From contig CAAHEC010000063.1 in NCBI GenBank assembly GCA_900772415.1, positions 124,001-188,000 of the forward strand: 64,000 nucleotides of DNA, read 5' to 3'. Shown in pieces: positions 32,543 through 41,698 of this stretch. The position numbers and the translations under genes are program-made. Under the pieces are notes generated by a model that worked only from the letters and a program-made list of their open reading frames with translations, had not been told where the DNA came from and searched no databases. Numbering within the stretch: the first letter of the stretch is position 1; each line of letters starts with the position of its first letter. This DNA is from Bacilli bacterium (GTDB taxonomy: Bacteria > Bacillota_I > Bacilli_A > RF39 > UBA660).

Positions 32543-34507
32543 TTATTTTTTATTAATCATATCAATTATTAAGTTTGCAGTATTTTCTACACCTATTTCA
32601 TCTACGTTTAAACAAATATCATAGTTAGCAAAATCCTTCCAATTATGTTCAGTATAATACTTATAATGTTTTTCTCTTTGCCTATTAATCTTTTTAATTT
32701 GTTTTTCAGCCTTATCTTTAGATAAACCATAATATTTAACTGCACGTTTTATTTCATTATCTAAAGAGCTATATAAAAATACTTTATAAACGTTTTTCTT
32801 ACCACTTAATATGTAATTTGCACATCTACCAACTATTACGCAAGATGACTTTGAAGCAAGCTTTTTAATTGCTTTATCTTCCGCGATAAATAAAGCATCT
32901 TCATTATTATATATAGAGCTTCCTAGAGAATGTTTCTTTTGTTCATTTTCTTCTATGTATTTTTTAGATAATCCACTTTCCTTTGATATTTCGTTTATCA
33001 ACTCTTTATCATAAAATGGAATACCTAACTTATCTGCTATTATTTTTCCTACAAACCTACCACCAGAACCATATTCTCTGTTTATGGTAATAATTACTTT
33101 GTTTTTACCCTTAGATGTAATTTTTTCTTTTGTATCTTTTTCTGATTCCTCACTCATATTACCAAGCTTTTTATACTCACTAAAAAATATAAATATAACG
33201 CATATAAAGCATATAGTATCTGCAATTGGTCCAGCATATAAAGCTCCATATAAACCTATCTTACTAGTTAATAAAATAGTAAGTGGAATAAAAAGCATAA
33301 TTTGTCTAATAAATGATACTGCAGTTGATTTTTTTACATTTCCAAGTGACTGAATAACTATACTAGTAGTCATTTCAAACGCATTTAAAAAGCACACCAT
33401 AAGAAATATTTTTAATGTATCACATGCAAACGTAACATATAAACTATTATTTGCGCTACCAAATATTCCTATTAAAAACTTTGGAAATAGTTGAAATGAT
33501 AAATTAAATATAATTCCTATTAAAAAGTTAATTATTAGCACTTTTCTAAGAGTTTCTTTAACTCTTTTATAGTTACCCGCTCCATAGTTATATCCAATAA
33601 TTGGTTGTGCACCTATTGAAACACCAAGAACAGATGAGATAAATAAACTATTTAATTTAGATACTATTCCGTATGCTGAAAGTGGTATGTCACTACCAAA
33701 TTTAGATAATGCTCCGTATTTTGTCATTATGTTATTCATGAATATAAATAAAACTAAGATAGTCATTTGAGTAATAAAACTAGATAATCCATATCCCATT
33801 ACCTTAAATATACTTTTATTTATCCTAAAATCTTTTTTATCTATTTTTACTTGTTTAAATCTTTTAATATACATAAGTGCCATAATAGCTGATGCTATCT
33901 GACCAATTATTGTTGCAATAGCACCTCCTTTAACACCCATATTAAATCCCATTATTAAAATTGGATCTAATATTAAGTTTATAACTGCTCCTAAAACAAG
34001 TAATACCATTGAGTACTTAGGAGAACCATCCGCTCTTATTATTTGTGATAATACTGAGTATATAATCATGAAAGGAGCACCTAAAAGTATTATTTTACCG
34101 TAAGAAATAGCATATGGAAGTACTTTTTGTGTGCATCCAAAAAATAAAACTAATTTATCTAGCAATAAGTACAAAATTAAACTTATTACTACTCCTAATA
34201 TAATTGTAAATAAAATTGTTGATGCAACTGACTTACTAGCTTCATTTTCCTTTTTTTCTCCAAGTCTTAAACTCAAGTTAGCAGCACATCCATTTCCTAT
34301 TAAACCTGCAACTGCGTTACAAAAAATTACAATTGGAAATATTACGTTGGTTGCAGCATTTCCTAAGTATCCAACTCCTTGACCAATAAAGATTTGGTCC
34401 ACTATGTTATAAATAGAGTTTATAAGCATACTTATTATACAAGGAACTGAAAACGCAAGTAAAAGACTACCAATTTTGTCCTTTCCTAAATTTAATTCTT
34501 TTTTCAT
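32543..34507 (-). CDS. MATE-family efflux transporter fused to a cytidylate-kinase-like domain
   Basis: 654 residues. Residues 1-445 are a 12-helix MATE exporter (NIVDQIFIGQGVGYLG, ADGSPKYSMVLLVLGAVINLILDPILI, SIGAQPIIGYNYGAGNYKRVKE). After a charged linker, residues about 465-654 are a cytidylate-kinase-like domain: IITINREYGSGGRFVGKIIADKLGIPFYDKELI, IVGRCANYIL, then a NTP-binding helical lid. The P-loop is replaced by REYGSGGR as in the Cytidylate_kin2 family. Coupling of drug export to a nucleotide-binding sensor is inference. A leader hairpin with T run suggests attenuation. Confidence 0.88.
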   Translation of the reverse strand: MKKELNLGKDKIGSLLLAFSVPCIISMLINSIYNIVDQIFIGQGVGYLGNAATNVIFPIVIFCNAVAGLIGNGCAANLSLRLGEKKENEASKSVASTILFTIILGVVISLILYLLLDKLVLFFGCTQKVLPYAISYGKIILLGAPFMIIYSVLSQIIRADGSPKYSMVLLVLGAVINLILDPILIMGFNMGVKGGAIATIIGQIASAIMALMYIKRFKQVKIDKKDFRINKSIFKVMGYGLSSFITQMTILVLFIFMNNIMTKYGALSKFGSDIPLSAYGIVSKLNSLFISSVLGVSIGAQPIIGYNYGAGNYKRVKETLRKVLIINFLIGIIFNLSFQLFPKFLIGIFGSANNSLYVTFACDTLKIFLMVCFLNAFEMTTSIVIQSLGNVKKSTAVSFIRQIMLFIPLTILLTSKIGLYGALYAGPIADTICFICVIFIFFSEYKKLGNMSEESEKDTKEKITSKGKNKVIITINREYGSGGRFVGKIIADKLGIPFYDKELINEISKESGLSKKYIEENEQKKHSLGSSIYNNEDALFIAEDKAIKKLASKSSCVIVGRCANYILSGKKNVYKVFLYSSLDNEIKRAVKYYGLSKDKAEKQIKKINRQREKHYKYYTEHNWKDFANYDICLNVDEIGVENTANLIIDMINKK

Positions 34508-34523
34508 AAGAAATTCCTCCTTT

Positions 34524-34593
34524 ACATAAAAAAGAATTGCTAAACAAACCGGATTTACGCTTTTTTAGCAACTCATTTGCGAAGTTAATTATA
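34524..34593 (-). promoter_or_regulatory. Leader with promoter -10 box, three-codon uORF and attenuator hairpin upstream of the MATE fusion
   Basis: On the minus strand: TATAAT (34593-34588), then ATG AGT TGC TAA (34576-34565), whose sequence forms the 5' arm of a terminator hairpin, GAGTTGCTAAA (34574-34564) paired with TTTAGCAATTC (34544-34534), followed by six Ts. The RBS AAAGGAGG and ATG 34507 come after it. A terminator between a promoter and its only gene is the layout of transcription attenuation. Loop: AAAGCGTAAATCCGG-like. Confidence 0.65.
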
Positions 34594-34626
34594 ACACATA
34601 TTTTATTTTTGTGTAAGTAAATTTTT

Positions 34627-35319
34627 TTAAATGTACTTTAAATATCTAACGATAAAGTTATTTTTCTTAGTACTTTTTACTATTCCAACAAATTTATATT
34701 TTCCGTATCTTCTTATACTAAATATATCATTTTCTTTTAGTATGTATGAGTTTTTATTCATAACGTCATAATTAACTATTACTTCTTTATTTTTTATCTT
34801 ATCAAGAGCAACTTTTCTTGATGTATTAATTATGCCAGATATAACATTATCAATTCTTAAGCTTGATATTATCATTTCTTTTTCTTCATACTTTCTTTCA
34901 TAATTATCTAACACATTTAAATTTACTTCTTCTAATGAAACTTTTTTATTACCTACCATTTTTAAATTATCTTTTATGTATAATGCTAAATCATCACTAA
35001 CAAAAACATAATAGTAATCATTATAAAATACTATATCACCAAAGTATGATGAATCTATGTTAAGAGAAAATAAGCTACCTAAAATATCTTGATGTCTAAT
35101 ATTTTCCACAGTATAAACTTTAAATAACTTAACTTTTGGAATTTTTCCTGTGTATAACATTACTTTTTCACTATATTTATAAGGATAATATATGCTATAC
35201 TCATTCTTTTTTAACTTTCCTGTTACTATTTTAAGTTCTCTTCCATCCAAAAACTGTGTATTTTTACCCGTTTTAATTTTTTCCACAGCATTATTTATTT
35301 TATAAACATCCGATTTCAT
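34627..35319 (-). CDS. ylmH: YlmH-family S4-domain RNA-binding protein
   Basis: 230 residues. The middle follows YlmH (HQDILGSLFSLNIDSSYFGDIVFYND, YVFVSDDLALYI), and the C-terminal S4 domain reads SSLRIDNVISGIINTSRKVALDKIKNKEVIVNYD...DIFSIRRYGKYKF. YlmH binds RNA and is linked to ribosome rescue and to the division gene cluster in Bacillus; here it is isolated from other division genes. Cytoplasmic. Confidence 0.88.
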   Translation of the reverse strand: MKSDVYKINNAVEKIKTGKNTQFLDGRELKIVTGKLKKNEYSIYYPYKYSEKVMLYTGKIPKVKLFKVYTVENIRHQDILGSLFSLNIDSSYFGDIVFYNDYYYVFVSDDLALYIKDNLKMVGNKKVSLEEVNLNVLDNYERKYEEKEMIISSLRIDNVISGIINTSRKVALDKIKNKEVIVNYDVMNKNSYILKENDIFSIRRYGKYKFVGIVKSTKKNNFIVRYLKYI

Positions 35320-35336
35320 TTATTTCACCTTTTTTA

Positions 35337-36134
35337 TTATACTTTTGCGTCAAATTCTTCTACAAAATTCTCATTATAATTCAAACACACATCTAAACTT
35401 TCTAACAATTCTTGACATAATGATTTATATTTATATCTTCTTAAGTATCTATGATCATAAAGCCTTATCGTTTTATCTGTTATATCATACAAAGTATATA
35501 TATACTTACTGAAAACTTTCATATCAACCGAAAATGTTTTAAAAATCACATTGTTATTATGAATTCTTTCGCTTAAGTAATTAAAGTCTTTATATAAATT
35601 AGAATCAACTAAATTACAAGCCTGTTTAAAATTATAATTTTTTAGTTTTTTGACTTTTTTCAACCAACTATATGATTGCATATCAAATATGTTCACATCA
35701 TTAATTCCAAAGGATTCACACATATCTAAATATGTCTTTTTTGCAATGCTTCGACCTGGTTCATGGTCAATAATCCGAAAAACTTTATAAGCCCCATAAA
35801 CGTACCAATACTTCCATAGATCATATTTTTTATACTTGTTTATCAAATAAAATGTTATATAGTTTTCTATTATAATTCTTATAGTACAAGAAAGACTATT
35901 ATAATTTCCTTGTAAAATATTAGATATTGCTTCGTCCAAATAATCTAAATGTTTTTTCATAAGAATCTCTTTAATCTCATTATAAGATCCATTAGGCGAG
36001 TGTGTAAAAGTTAACGTATTGTTAATATATTCAGTATATTTTATTAACGATTTTATTTCTTCTTTTTCTATACCATAAATATCTGTCCAAAATTCTAAAT
36101 ACCTATCATGCAATATTTTTTCCATAGCATTCAT
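35337..36134 (-). CDS. Hypothetical all-alpha protein
   Basis: About 265 residues, soluble, helical, rich in Tyr and Asn. The segment EAISNILQGNYNSLSCTIRIIIENYITFYLI has the look of DUF5677-like helical proteins (a conserved R.IIE helix), but the match is not firm. ATG 36134 with AAAGGTAG is preferred over TTG 36143. It follows the YunG-UDG fusion by 21 bases and may share its transcript; this pair sits between ylmH and tRNA-His as an accessory patch. Confidence 0.6.
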   Translation of the reverse strand: MNAMEKILHDRYLEFWTDIYGIEKEEIKSLIKYTEYINNTLTFTHSPNGSYNEIKEILMKKHLDYLDEAISNILQGNYNSLSCTIRIIIENYITFYLINKYKKYDLWKYWYVYGAYKVFRIIDHEPGRSIAKKTYLDMCESFGINDVNIFDMQSYSWLKKVKKLKNYNFKQACNLVDSNLYKDFNYLSERIHNNNVIFKTFSVDMKVFSKYIYTLYDITDKTIRLYDHRYLRRYKYKSLCQELLESLDVCLNYNENFVEEFDAKV

Positions 36135-36155
36135 ATTAATCAACTACCTTTCGAA

Positions 36156-37058
36156 TTATTTATTACATTCTTTTAATCTCTCAAATATAGGTAAATTACC
36201 TTTATAACTTTTTGGATATATAGGACTAGGATGATATATAGGTAAGATTTTATAGTCATTAACTTCATATATCTTACCAACTACATCCACAAACTTATTA
36301 AATTTAAAATCAAGTAAATTTCTAGTTGGGAATTCTCCTAAAGTAATAATCAATTTAGGATTTATAATTTTTAATTGTTCTAACATTATGTTTTTACAAT
36401 TTTTAGAACAAATTTTCAAATTCTTTCTTTCAAGAGGATAACACTTTACTGACTCTAAAAATGTGGTTTCAAATATATCTCTATCAATAATGTCAAACAA
36501 TTTTTGTAAAACAAACACACTAGGTAATACCTTACCATTTAAATCAGTCCACAATTTATGACTTTTTCTCCATCCATTATTCGCAGGTGCTTCCCCAACT
36601 AAAACTATGTCATTATCTTTACCCAGAAATACTGTTGCATCATCAGGAAACTTATCTACTAATTTATCACAAGACTTGCAAGAATATACTTTTTTATCAA
36701 CTTGTTTTAATAACTTGTTTATTAACCTTTCCTTTAATGTTATATATCTATGTTTTGTATCATCAGTTAATATTTTTTGTCTATCTACAATTTTATAATC
36801 ATTATAATCTATTTTGTGATTAAACTGACTATTAGTTAAATCTACAATATTATTTTCTATTAAATTAAAATAGTGGCTAATTCCATCAACATAAATTTTA
36901 CAAATATCTCCACCAAAATAATCATTAACAATAAGAGATGTTATTGCGCTCATTCCAAAGCATTTGTTACCATAATTCCAATTATCTTGAACTTTAGGAT
37001 AACATAAATCTTTTGAATAACACTCTAATAAAGCATTTTTTATTTTTTCAATGTTCAT
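36156..37058 (-). CDS. YunG-like domain fused to a uracil-DNA-glycosylase-family domain
   Basis: 300 residues in two parts. Residues 1-90 are YunG-like (ECYSKDLCYPKVQDNW...GMSAITSLIVNDYFGGDI...DLTNSQF). Residues about 125-300 are a family 4/5 UDG fold: CKSC, then VLVGEAPANNG, SVKCYPLERKNLKICSKNC, ITLGEFPTRNLL and the end motif IYHPSP. The four Cys (C-x2-C and C-x12-C-like) fit an Fe-S cluster. The water-activating GEAPG is altered to GEAPA. ATG 37058 lies at ideal spacing from CGGAGTGA. DNA-damage or foreign-DNA processing is possible; no partner proves it. Confidence 0.7.
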   Translation of the reverse strand: MNIEKIKNALLECYSKDLCYPKVQDNWNYGNKCFGMSAITSLIVNDYFGGDICKIYVDGISHYFNLIENNIVDLTNSQFNHKIDYNDYKIVDRQKILTDDTKHRYITLKERLINKLLKQVDKKVYSCKSCDKLVDKFPDDATVFLGKDNDIVLVGEAPANNGWRKSHKLWTDLNGKVLPSVFVLQKLFDIIDRDIFETTFLESVKCYPLERKNLKICSKNCKNIMLEQLKIINPKLIITLGEFPTRNLLDFKFNKFVDVVGKIYEVNDYKILPIYHPSPIYPKSYKGNLPIFERLKECNK

Positions 37059-37179
37059 AAAAATCACTCCGAAAAATTAATCTATAAATATTATACCAAA
37101 CAAACAATTATTTCGGTTTAATTATTAATTTTTAATACGAAAAAATCAGGCTATAAAGTCTGATTACATTTCAAAAATA

Positions 37180-37256
37180 TGGGGCGGAGTGTGGGAATCG
37201 AACCCACGTATGCTGGTGCCACAAACCAGTGTGTTAACCACTTCACCAACTCCGCC
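37180..37256 (-). tRNA. tRNA-His (GTG)
   Basis: Cloverleaf on the minus strand: acceptor GCGGAGT/ACTCCGC with the extra 5' G (G-1) opposite C73, anticodon loop TTGTGGC with anticodon GTG at 37220-37222, T-loop TTCGATT, and encoded CCA (37180-37182). G-1:C73 is the tRNA-His identity element. Confidence 0.97.
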
Positions 37257-37345
37257 AAAAACTATGCATTTTTTAAATGCTAGTAGTATTTTAACAAACA
37301 AATAAAATAAAATCAATATTATTTTGATAATTATTCATATATTTA

Positions 37346-38536
37346 TTATTCATCATTATATAAAGATGCACTTTTAATCGTATTGTTACCATATTTTTTA
37401 TTTATTTTATCCATCGCTTTTTGAACCTTATCTCTTTCATTAGTCTTACCAACTTTTTCAAACAACGATACTTGTTCATATGATTTATCAGTAAAATCAC
37501 TTACTCTTAAACCAACTAATCTTATGGGATCCCCATTCCACATTTCTTTTAACAAAACACAAGCATTTTCATATATATCGTCGTCCGAAGATACCGGATT
37601 AATTAACTTTTTTTGATGAACAAAATTTATAAAATTATTATTCTTAAGTTGAACTGCTATAACAGTTGCATACTTATCCTCTCCCCTTAATCTAATTCCA
37701 ACCATATATGATAATTTCTTTATTACTTTTTTAAGTGTCATAATATCTGTTGCATCTTTAGAAAGTGTTGTTGAGTTTCCTATTCCTTTATTTTTAGGAA
37801 GTGGTTTTTCTACATCTGAATCATCTATACCATTTGCGTATTCATACATCATACGTCCCATTGATTTAAAATATTTTTCAAGCACATTTAAATTAGAACA
37901 TGCCAAATCACCAATTTTGTTTATACCAAGTTCATGTAATTTTATACTTGATTTTTTACCAACCATAAATAATTCATCAACATCCAAAGGCCACATTTTT
38001 TCTTTTATTTCATTTTGATATAAAGTATGTACTTTGTTAGGTTTTTCAAAATCACTAGCCATTTTAGCACAAACTTTACAATTACCAATTCCTATATTAA
38101 CAGTAAATCCAAGTTTATCATATATTTCATCTTTTATTTTATAAGCTAATTTTTCCATATCCCCATATAGCATTTTCATACCCGTCATGTCCATAAAACA
38201 TTCATCTATAGAATATCTTTCAATAATAGGTGTGTACTTACATAATATGTTATAAAAAGCATTTGAATATTTTATATAATTATCTCTTTTAGAATTAACA
38301 ACATATAATTTATCTACTTTTCTTCTTGCTAAATAAAGAGGGTCACCAGTTTTTATACCAGCCATCTTAGCTGGAAAACTTTTAGCAACTACAACACCAT
38401 GTCTTTTTTTCTCATCACCTGCAACTACAGATGGAATTGTCCTTATATCTAGTTTACTCCCGTTTTTTAACATATCAATCGCAGACCACGATAAAAAGGC
38501 GTTATTAACATCAACATGAAAAATTATTCTTTCCAA
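37346..38536 (-). CDS. dinB: Y-family DNA polymerase IV
   Basis: Translesion polymerase. Palm motifs: IIFHVDVNNAFLSW (first Asp) and the SIDECFMDMTG catalytic pair; the VAKSFPAKMAGIKTGDPLYLA finger motif, NIGIGNCKVCAKMASDFEKPN, helix-hairpin-helix (FMVGKKSSIKLHELGINKIGDLA), and a C-terminal little finger. A beta-clamp-binding-like QVSLFE follows near the end. About 396 residues. TTG 38536 fits GAGGTGAC; the GTG at 38545 is inside it. Divergence from the classic DVDCFFAS motif (here HVDVNNAFLSW) marks the Gram-positive UvrX/DinB-like branch. Confidence 0.9.
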   Translation of the reverse strand: MERIIFHVDVNNAFLSWSAIDMLKNGSKLDIRTIPSVVAGDEKKRHGVVVAKSFPAKMAGIKTGDPLYLARRKVDKLYVVNSKRDNYIKYSNAFYNILCKYTPIIERYSIDECFMDMTGMKMLYGDMEKLAYKIKDEIYDKLGFTVNIGIGNCKVCAKMASDFEKPNKVHTLYQNEIKEKMWPLDVDELFMVGKKSSIKLHELGINKIGDLACSNLNVLEKYFKSMGRMMYEYANGIDDSDVEKPLPKNKGIGNSTTLSKDATDIMTLKKVIKKLSYMVGIRLRGEDKYATVIAVQLKNNNFINFVHQKKLINPVSSDDDIYENACVLLKEMWNGDPIRLVGLRVSDFTDKSYEQVSLFEKVGKTNERDKVQKAMDKINKKYGNNTIKSASLYNDE

Positions 38537-38585
38537 AAAAGTCACCTCTTTATATATATTATACTAAAAAAATCCCTATTTGGGA

Positions 38586-39299
38586 TTATTTTTTAAAACA
38601 AATGTATGCTATTATTAAAAGCATCAAGAATATAAATAATAAAATTATATTAACAATCTTGTCATTTTTAACGAGTTTCTTTTCAATAATTTTAATCTGT
38701 GTATCCTCTATTGCCTCTCTAGTTATTTTAAGAACGCTTTCATCACTTATTTTATTTAGCAAATACATTGCTTCATCCGTCATATTATCAGATTCATTTT
38801 CTCTTGATTCTTTATCTGCCAAGATAAATTCAGGAGTTACTATTCTAAGTATCTTATTTTTTGCAAATCTAATATTTCTTATAAAACTACTTTTAGTAAT
38901 ATTTGGTATAGTTTTCGTTTTAAGATTTATTACATAATCATTATCTTCAATAGAATATGCTTTTATAGTTAAAATATTATCTATTATACTATAAGGGAAA
39001 AAACCTACGTAAGTATCTTGATATTTTATTTTAAATCCAAAATCTTCTTTTGAATATTTCTTTGAATCCGAAATAATATCAAAATCATATTCCTTAGATA
39101 ATTTTTTTATTTTATTTCTAATATAATTTATATTTTTATTCTTAACTAAAATATAGAAATCACTGTGATATTCTTTTGATTCAATATTCATTATTATATA
39201 TGGTACTATACTACCTGATATAGCAAGTGATTTTCCTACTTCATCATCTTCTAAAAGGGTTAGTATAATATCAATTATATCATTATAATTACCTTTCAT
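38586..39299 (-). CDS. Hypothetical protein with nucleotidyltransferase-like N-terminus and C-terminal membrane anchor
   Basis: 237 residues. The N-terminal part (SLAISGSIVPYIIMNIESKEYHSDFYILVKNKNINYIRNKIKKL) has the G-S...D-x-[DY] spacing of MNT/AbiEii-like nucleotidyltransferase folds, although the second acidic residue is not clear. One C-terminal membrane helix (IVNIILLFIFLMLLIIAYI) ends in FKK, giving a tail-anchored cytoplasmic domain. I do not recognise the family with confidence. Single gene between dinB and a small membrane protein. Confidence 0.5.
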   Translation of the reverse strand: MKGNYNDIIDIILTLLEDDEVGKSLAISGSIVPYIIMNIESKEYHSDFYILVKNKNINYIRNKIKKLSKEYDFDIISDSKKYSKEDFGFKIKYQDTYVGFFPYSIIDNILTIKAYSIEDNDYVINLKTKTIPNITKSSFIRNIRFAKNKILRIVTPEFILADKESRENESDNMTDEAMYLLNKISDESVLKITREAIEDTQIKIIEKKLVKNDKIVNIILLFIFLMLLIIAYICFKK

Positions 39300-39340
39300 A
39301 ATCCACTCCTATTCTTATCTTAATTATAATAGTAATATAA

Positions 39341-39577
39341 TTAAATTGCAATTAAAATAATAAAAATAGCTAAACATAAAATAGTAAATAAATAATGAAG
39401 GCTATATTTGATTTTTATACAAAAATTTTTTTCTATAAATGTTGGTATAAATATAAACCATATTAATAAAAGTGATATAAATAATTTCACTATTTTCCTA
39501 CTGTCAAAATATAATAAAACAGACATAAAAAGAATTATAAATTGAATAAAAATGTTAAATATAATATGCTTTTTCAT
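39341..39577 (-). CDS. Small hypothetical membrane protein
   Basis: 78 residues, nearly all hydrophobic: three predicted membrane helices (IIFNIFIQFIILFMSVLLYF, KLFISLLLIWFIFIPTF, LHYLFTILCLAIFIILIAI). It starts with MKKHI. No family recognised. The ribosome site is weak, so expression is uncertain. Confidence 0.45.
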   Translation of the reverse strand: MKKHIIFNIFIQFIILFMSVLLYFDSRKIVKLFISLLLIWFIFIPTFIEKNFCIKIKYSLHYLFTILCLAIFIILIAI

Positions 39578-39611
39578 ACTATATTATATGTTTAATTAGA
39601 TTGTGTGTTAA

Positions 39612-40460
39612 TTAACTAATTATATTTTTTAATCTTATACTAGCATTATAAATTTCTTTTTTACTAAGATCTTTATTTTTTTCATTTAGAAGCTTAATAG
39701 CATCTTTTAAAGAACATTTATTTTTAATTATTAAATCAATTAATAATGCTTCTATAGACACTTCACATTTTTCTTCCTTTTTTCTTTCATTATTAATTAA
39801 AACTACGTACTCACCCCTTAAACTATTGGGATCATCTTTCATTTTTTCATAAACTTCTTCTATGTTACCATGAATAGTATGTTCATGAATCTTTGTAAGT
39901 TCATTACATACGCTAACCACACATCCTGGCATTTCTTTTTTTATATACTCTAATAATCTTATTATTCTTTTTGGTGATTCATATATAACCTTTGTTGCAA
40001 CAAAAGAGTGTTTTATGCGTTCAAATAATTCTTTTTTAGGTTTATTTTCGGTTGGAACAAACCCATAAAATGCAAATGATGAAGTATCAAGCCCACTTAC
40101 CGATAAAGATGTTATAACCGCACTACAACCAGGAATGCCTATTACTTTAATATCATTTTCTAATGCTTCTTTTATTAAAATATAACCCGGATCTGATATA
40201 CAAGGTGTTCCAGCATCAGAAACTAAAGATATATTCTTACCTTCTTTTAAAAGATTTATTATCTCTGATACCCTTTCTTTTTCATTAAATTTATGATAAG
40301 AAAGCATTTTTACCTTAATATCAAAGTGGTTAAGTAATTTTATTGTTTGCCTTGTATCTTCTACTAATATTAAATCACTTTGTCTTAAAGTGACACAAGC
40401 TCTTTTTGAAAAATCATCTAAATTACCAATTGGGGTTGCAACAACAAATAAAGTTCCCAT
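39612..40460 (-). CDS. rsmI: 16S rRNA (cytidine-1402-2'-O)-methyltransferase
   Basis: RsmI methylates the 2'-OH of C1402 in the ribosomal P site. The SPOUT/tetrapyrrole-methylase-like fold shows the N-terminal LFVVATPIGNLDD, VEDTRQTIKLLNHF, the SAM-binding LVSDAGTPCISDPGY, PGCSAVITSLSVSGL, and the late LRGEYVVLI. The C-terminal helical domain is present (282 residues in total). RBS AAAGGAAGTGAT. Downstream of the thioredoxin-CcdA gene on the same strand, 30 bases apart. Confidence 0.95.
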   Translation of the reverse strand: MGTLFVVATPIGNLDDFSKRACVTLRQSDLILVEDTRQTIKLLNHFDIKVKMLSYHKFNEKERVSEIINLLKEGKNISLVSDAGTPCISDPGYILIKEALENDIKVIGIPGCSAVITSLSVSGLDTSSFAFYGFVPTENKPKKELFERIKHSFVATKVIYESPKRIIRLLEYIKKEMPGCVVSVCNELTKIHEHTIHGNIEEVYEKMKDDPNSLRGEYVVLINNERKKEEKCEVSIEALLIDLIIKNKCSLKDAIKLLNEKNKDLSKKEIYNASIRLKNIIS

Positions 40461-40490
40461 TTATATCACTTCCTTTAAATTCGTTTCTGT

Positions 40491-41630
40491 CTATTTAACA
40501 AGTATAAATATTCCTATAATAAAAAACAATATTCCACTAATTAACTTAGATAGTTTGCATAGTTTGGTTTTGTCAAATAATTTTACTAATAATAACAATA
40601 TCATAAGCATTATAACATTTATAACAAAAGATGATAAAGTATATAAAACTATAGATGGTATTTTATTTGCCAAACCATTTAATTTTAATAAGTCGCTAAA
40701 TAAAATAGATACATCACTTGCATTTGATACTTTAATAAGACTAAATAAAATTCCAAATATTATCATAAAAACAGACAACACAACTAACCTTTTATCTTTT
40801 AATAATTTTTTTATTTTATTTTCTTTAATTTGTTTTTTTTCATCTAACTCATTAGCATAAATTATTAGTTCTGCTGTTCCAAAGCAAATTAGTATTACGG
40901 ATAATAGTAGTCTTGCTAATGAAGCATAGTTAATAACATTATCAAAACCACCATTATTAATAAATATAATATAAGATGCATTTAAAGAAAATAATAAGAT
41001 AAATGATAAAATAATTTTATTTTTTTTATTCTTACCTTCCAATAAAAGTGCTAATATGATTATAAAAACACATATCATACTTGGGTTTAAACCATCTATT
41101 AAACCTAATATTATGCTAGATAAATATATGTTTTTGTTTTCGAAATCTACGTTTCCAAATGTCAAAATAGAAAGTTCATAACTTTTTTTTAACACGTTAT
41201 TACTTGTTATATTATCTTCTGTTAAAGTTTCATTTACGACACCTAATTTTATTCCAACTTTATCTTTGAAATCCTTTCTTTTAGCAAGTTTAATATGATA
41301 TTTATATATATCATCTGTAACGCCAGTAGAATATCCAAAAATCGGGGTATTATCTATTATTACAAATGGAACACCACTTGGATTAACATCTAAATAATTT
41401 GCTATATCTTTCATTTTCTGATCATTATTTTCATTAAACCAAACTTCATATTTAATGATGTTCAACTCATTCTTATTCTTTATTTTACTTAAGTATTCTA
41501 AAGCCTCCTCACAGTGAGGACAAGTTTTTCCATAAAATACATATACGTTTACTTCTTTAGCTATTAATTTACTATTAAATAAAAATAACATTATTAGAGT
41601 AAAAATAAATCTGATTAATACTTTTTTCAT
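40491..41630 (-). CDS. Thioredoxin-like protein fused to a CcdA/DsbD-like membrane domain
   Basis: 379 residues. A signal peptide (1-24) leads to an extracytoplasmic thioredoxin-like domain with the redox motif CPHC in YGKTCPHCEEAL and the cis-Pro loop PSGVPFVII. From about residue 165, six membrane helices of the CcdA/DsbD type follow (LGLIDGLNPSMICVFIIILALLL, which has the Asn-Pro of the first helix but lacks the usual Cys). It could move electrons across the membrane or recycle a partner oxidoreductase. The missing membrane Cys makes the classic DsbD relay doubtful. Confidence 0.75.
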   Translation of the reverse strand: MKKVLIRFIFTLIMLFLFNSKLIAKEVNVYVFYGKTCPHCEEALEYLSKIKNKNELNIIKYEVWFNENNDQKMKDIANYLDVNPSGVPFVIIDNTPIFGYSTGVTDDIYKYHIKLAKRKDFKDKVGIKLGVVNETLTEDNITSNNVLKKSYELSILTFGNVDFENKNIYLSSIILGLIDGLNPSMICVFIIILALLLEGKNKKNKIILSFILLFSLNASYIIFINNGGFDNVINYASLARLLLSVILICFGTAELIIYANELDEKKQIKENKIKKLLKDKRLVVLSVFMIIFGILFSLIKVSNASDVSILFSDLLKLNGLANKIPSIVLYTLSSFVINVIMLMILLLLVKLFDKTKLCKLSKLISGILFFIIGIFILVK

Positions 41631-41672
41631 ATATAACTCCCTTTTGTTATTATATCATTATTTCTAATAATT

Positions 41673-41698
41673 AAAAAACATCTTTAAAAGATGTTTAT
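41673..41698 (-). terminator. Terminator of the small membrane protein gene at 41695
   Basis: AACATCTTT/AAAGATGTT stem with TTTTTT on the minus strand, covering the stop codon of the 41695 gene. Confidence 0.75.
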
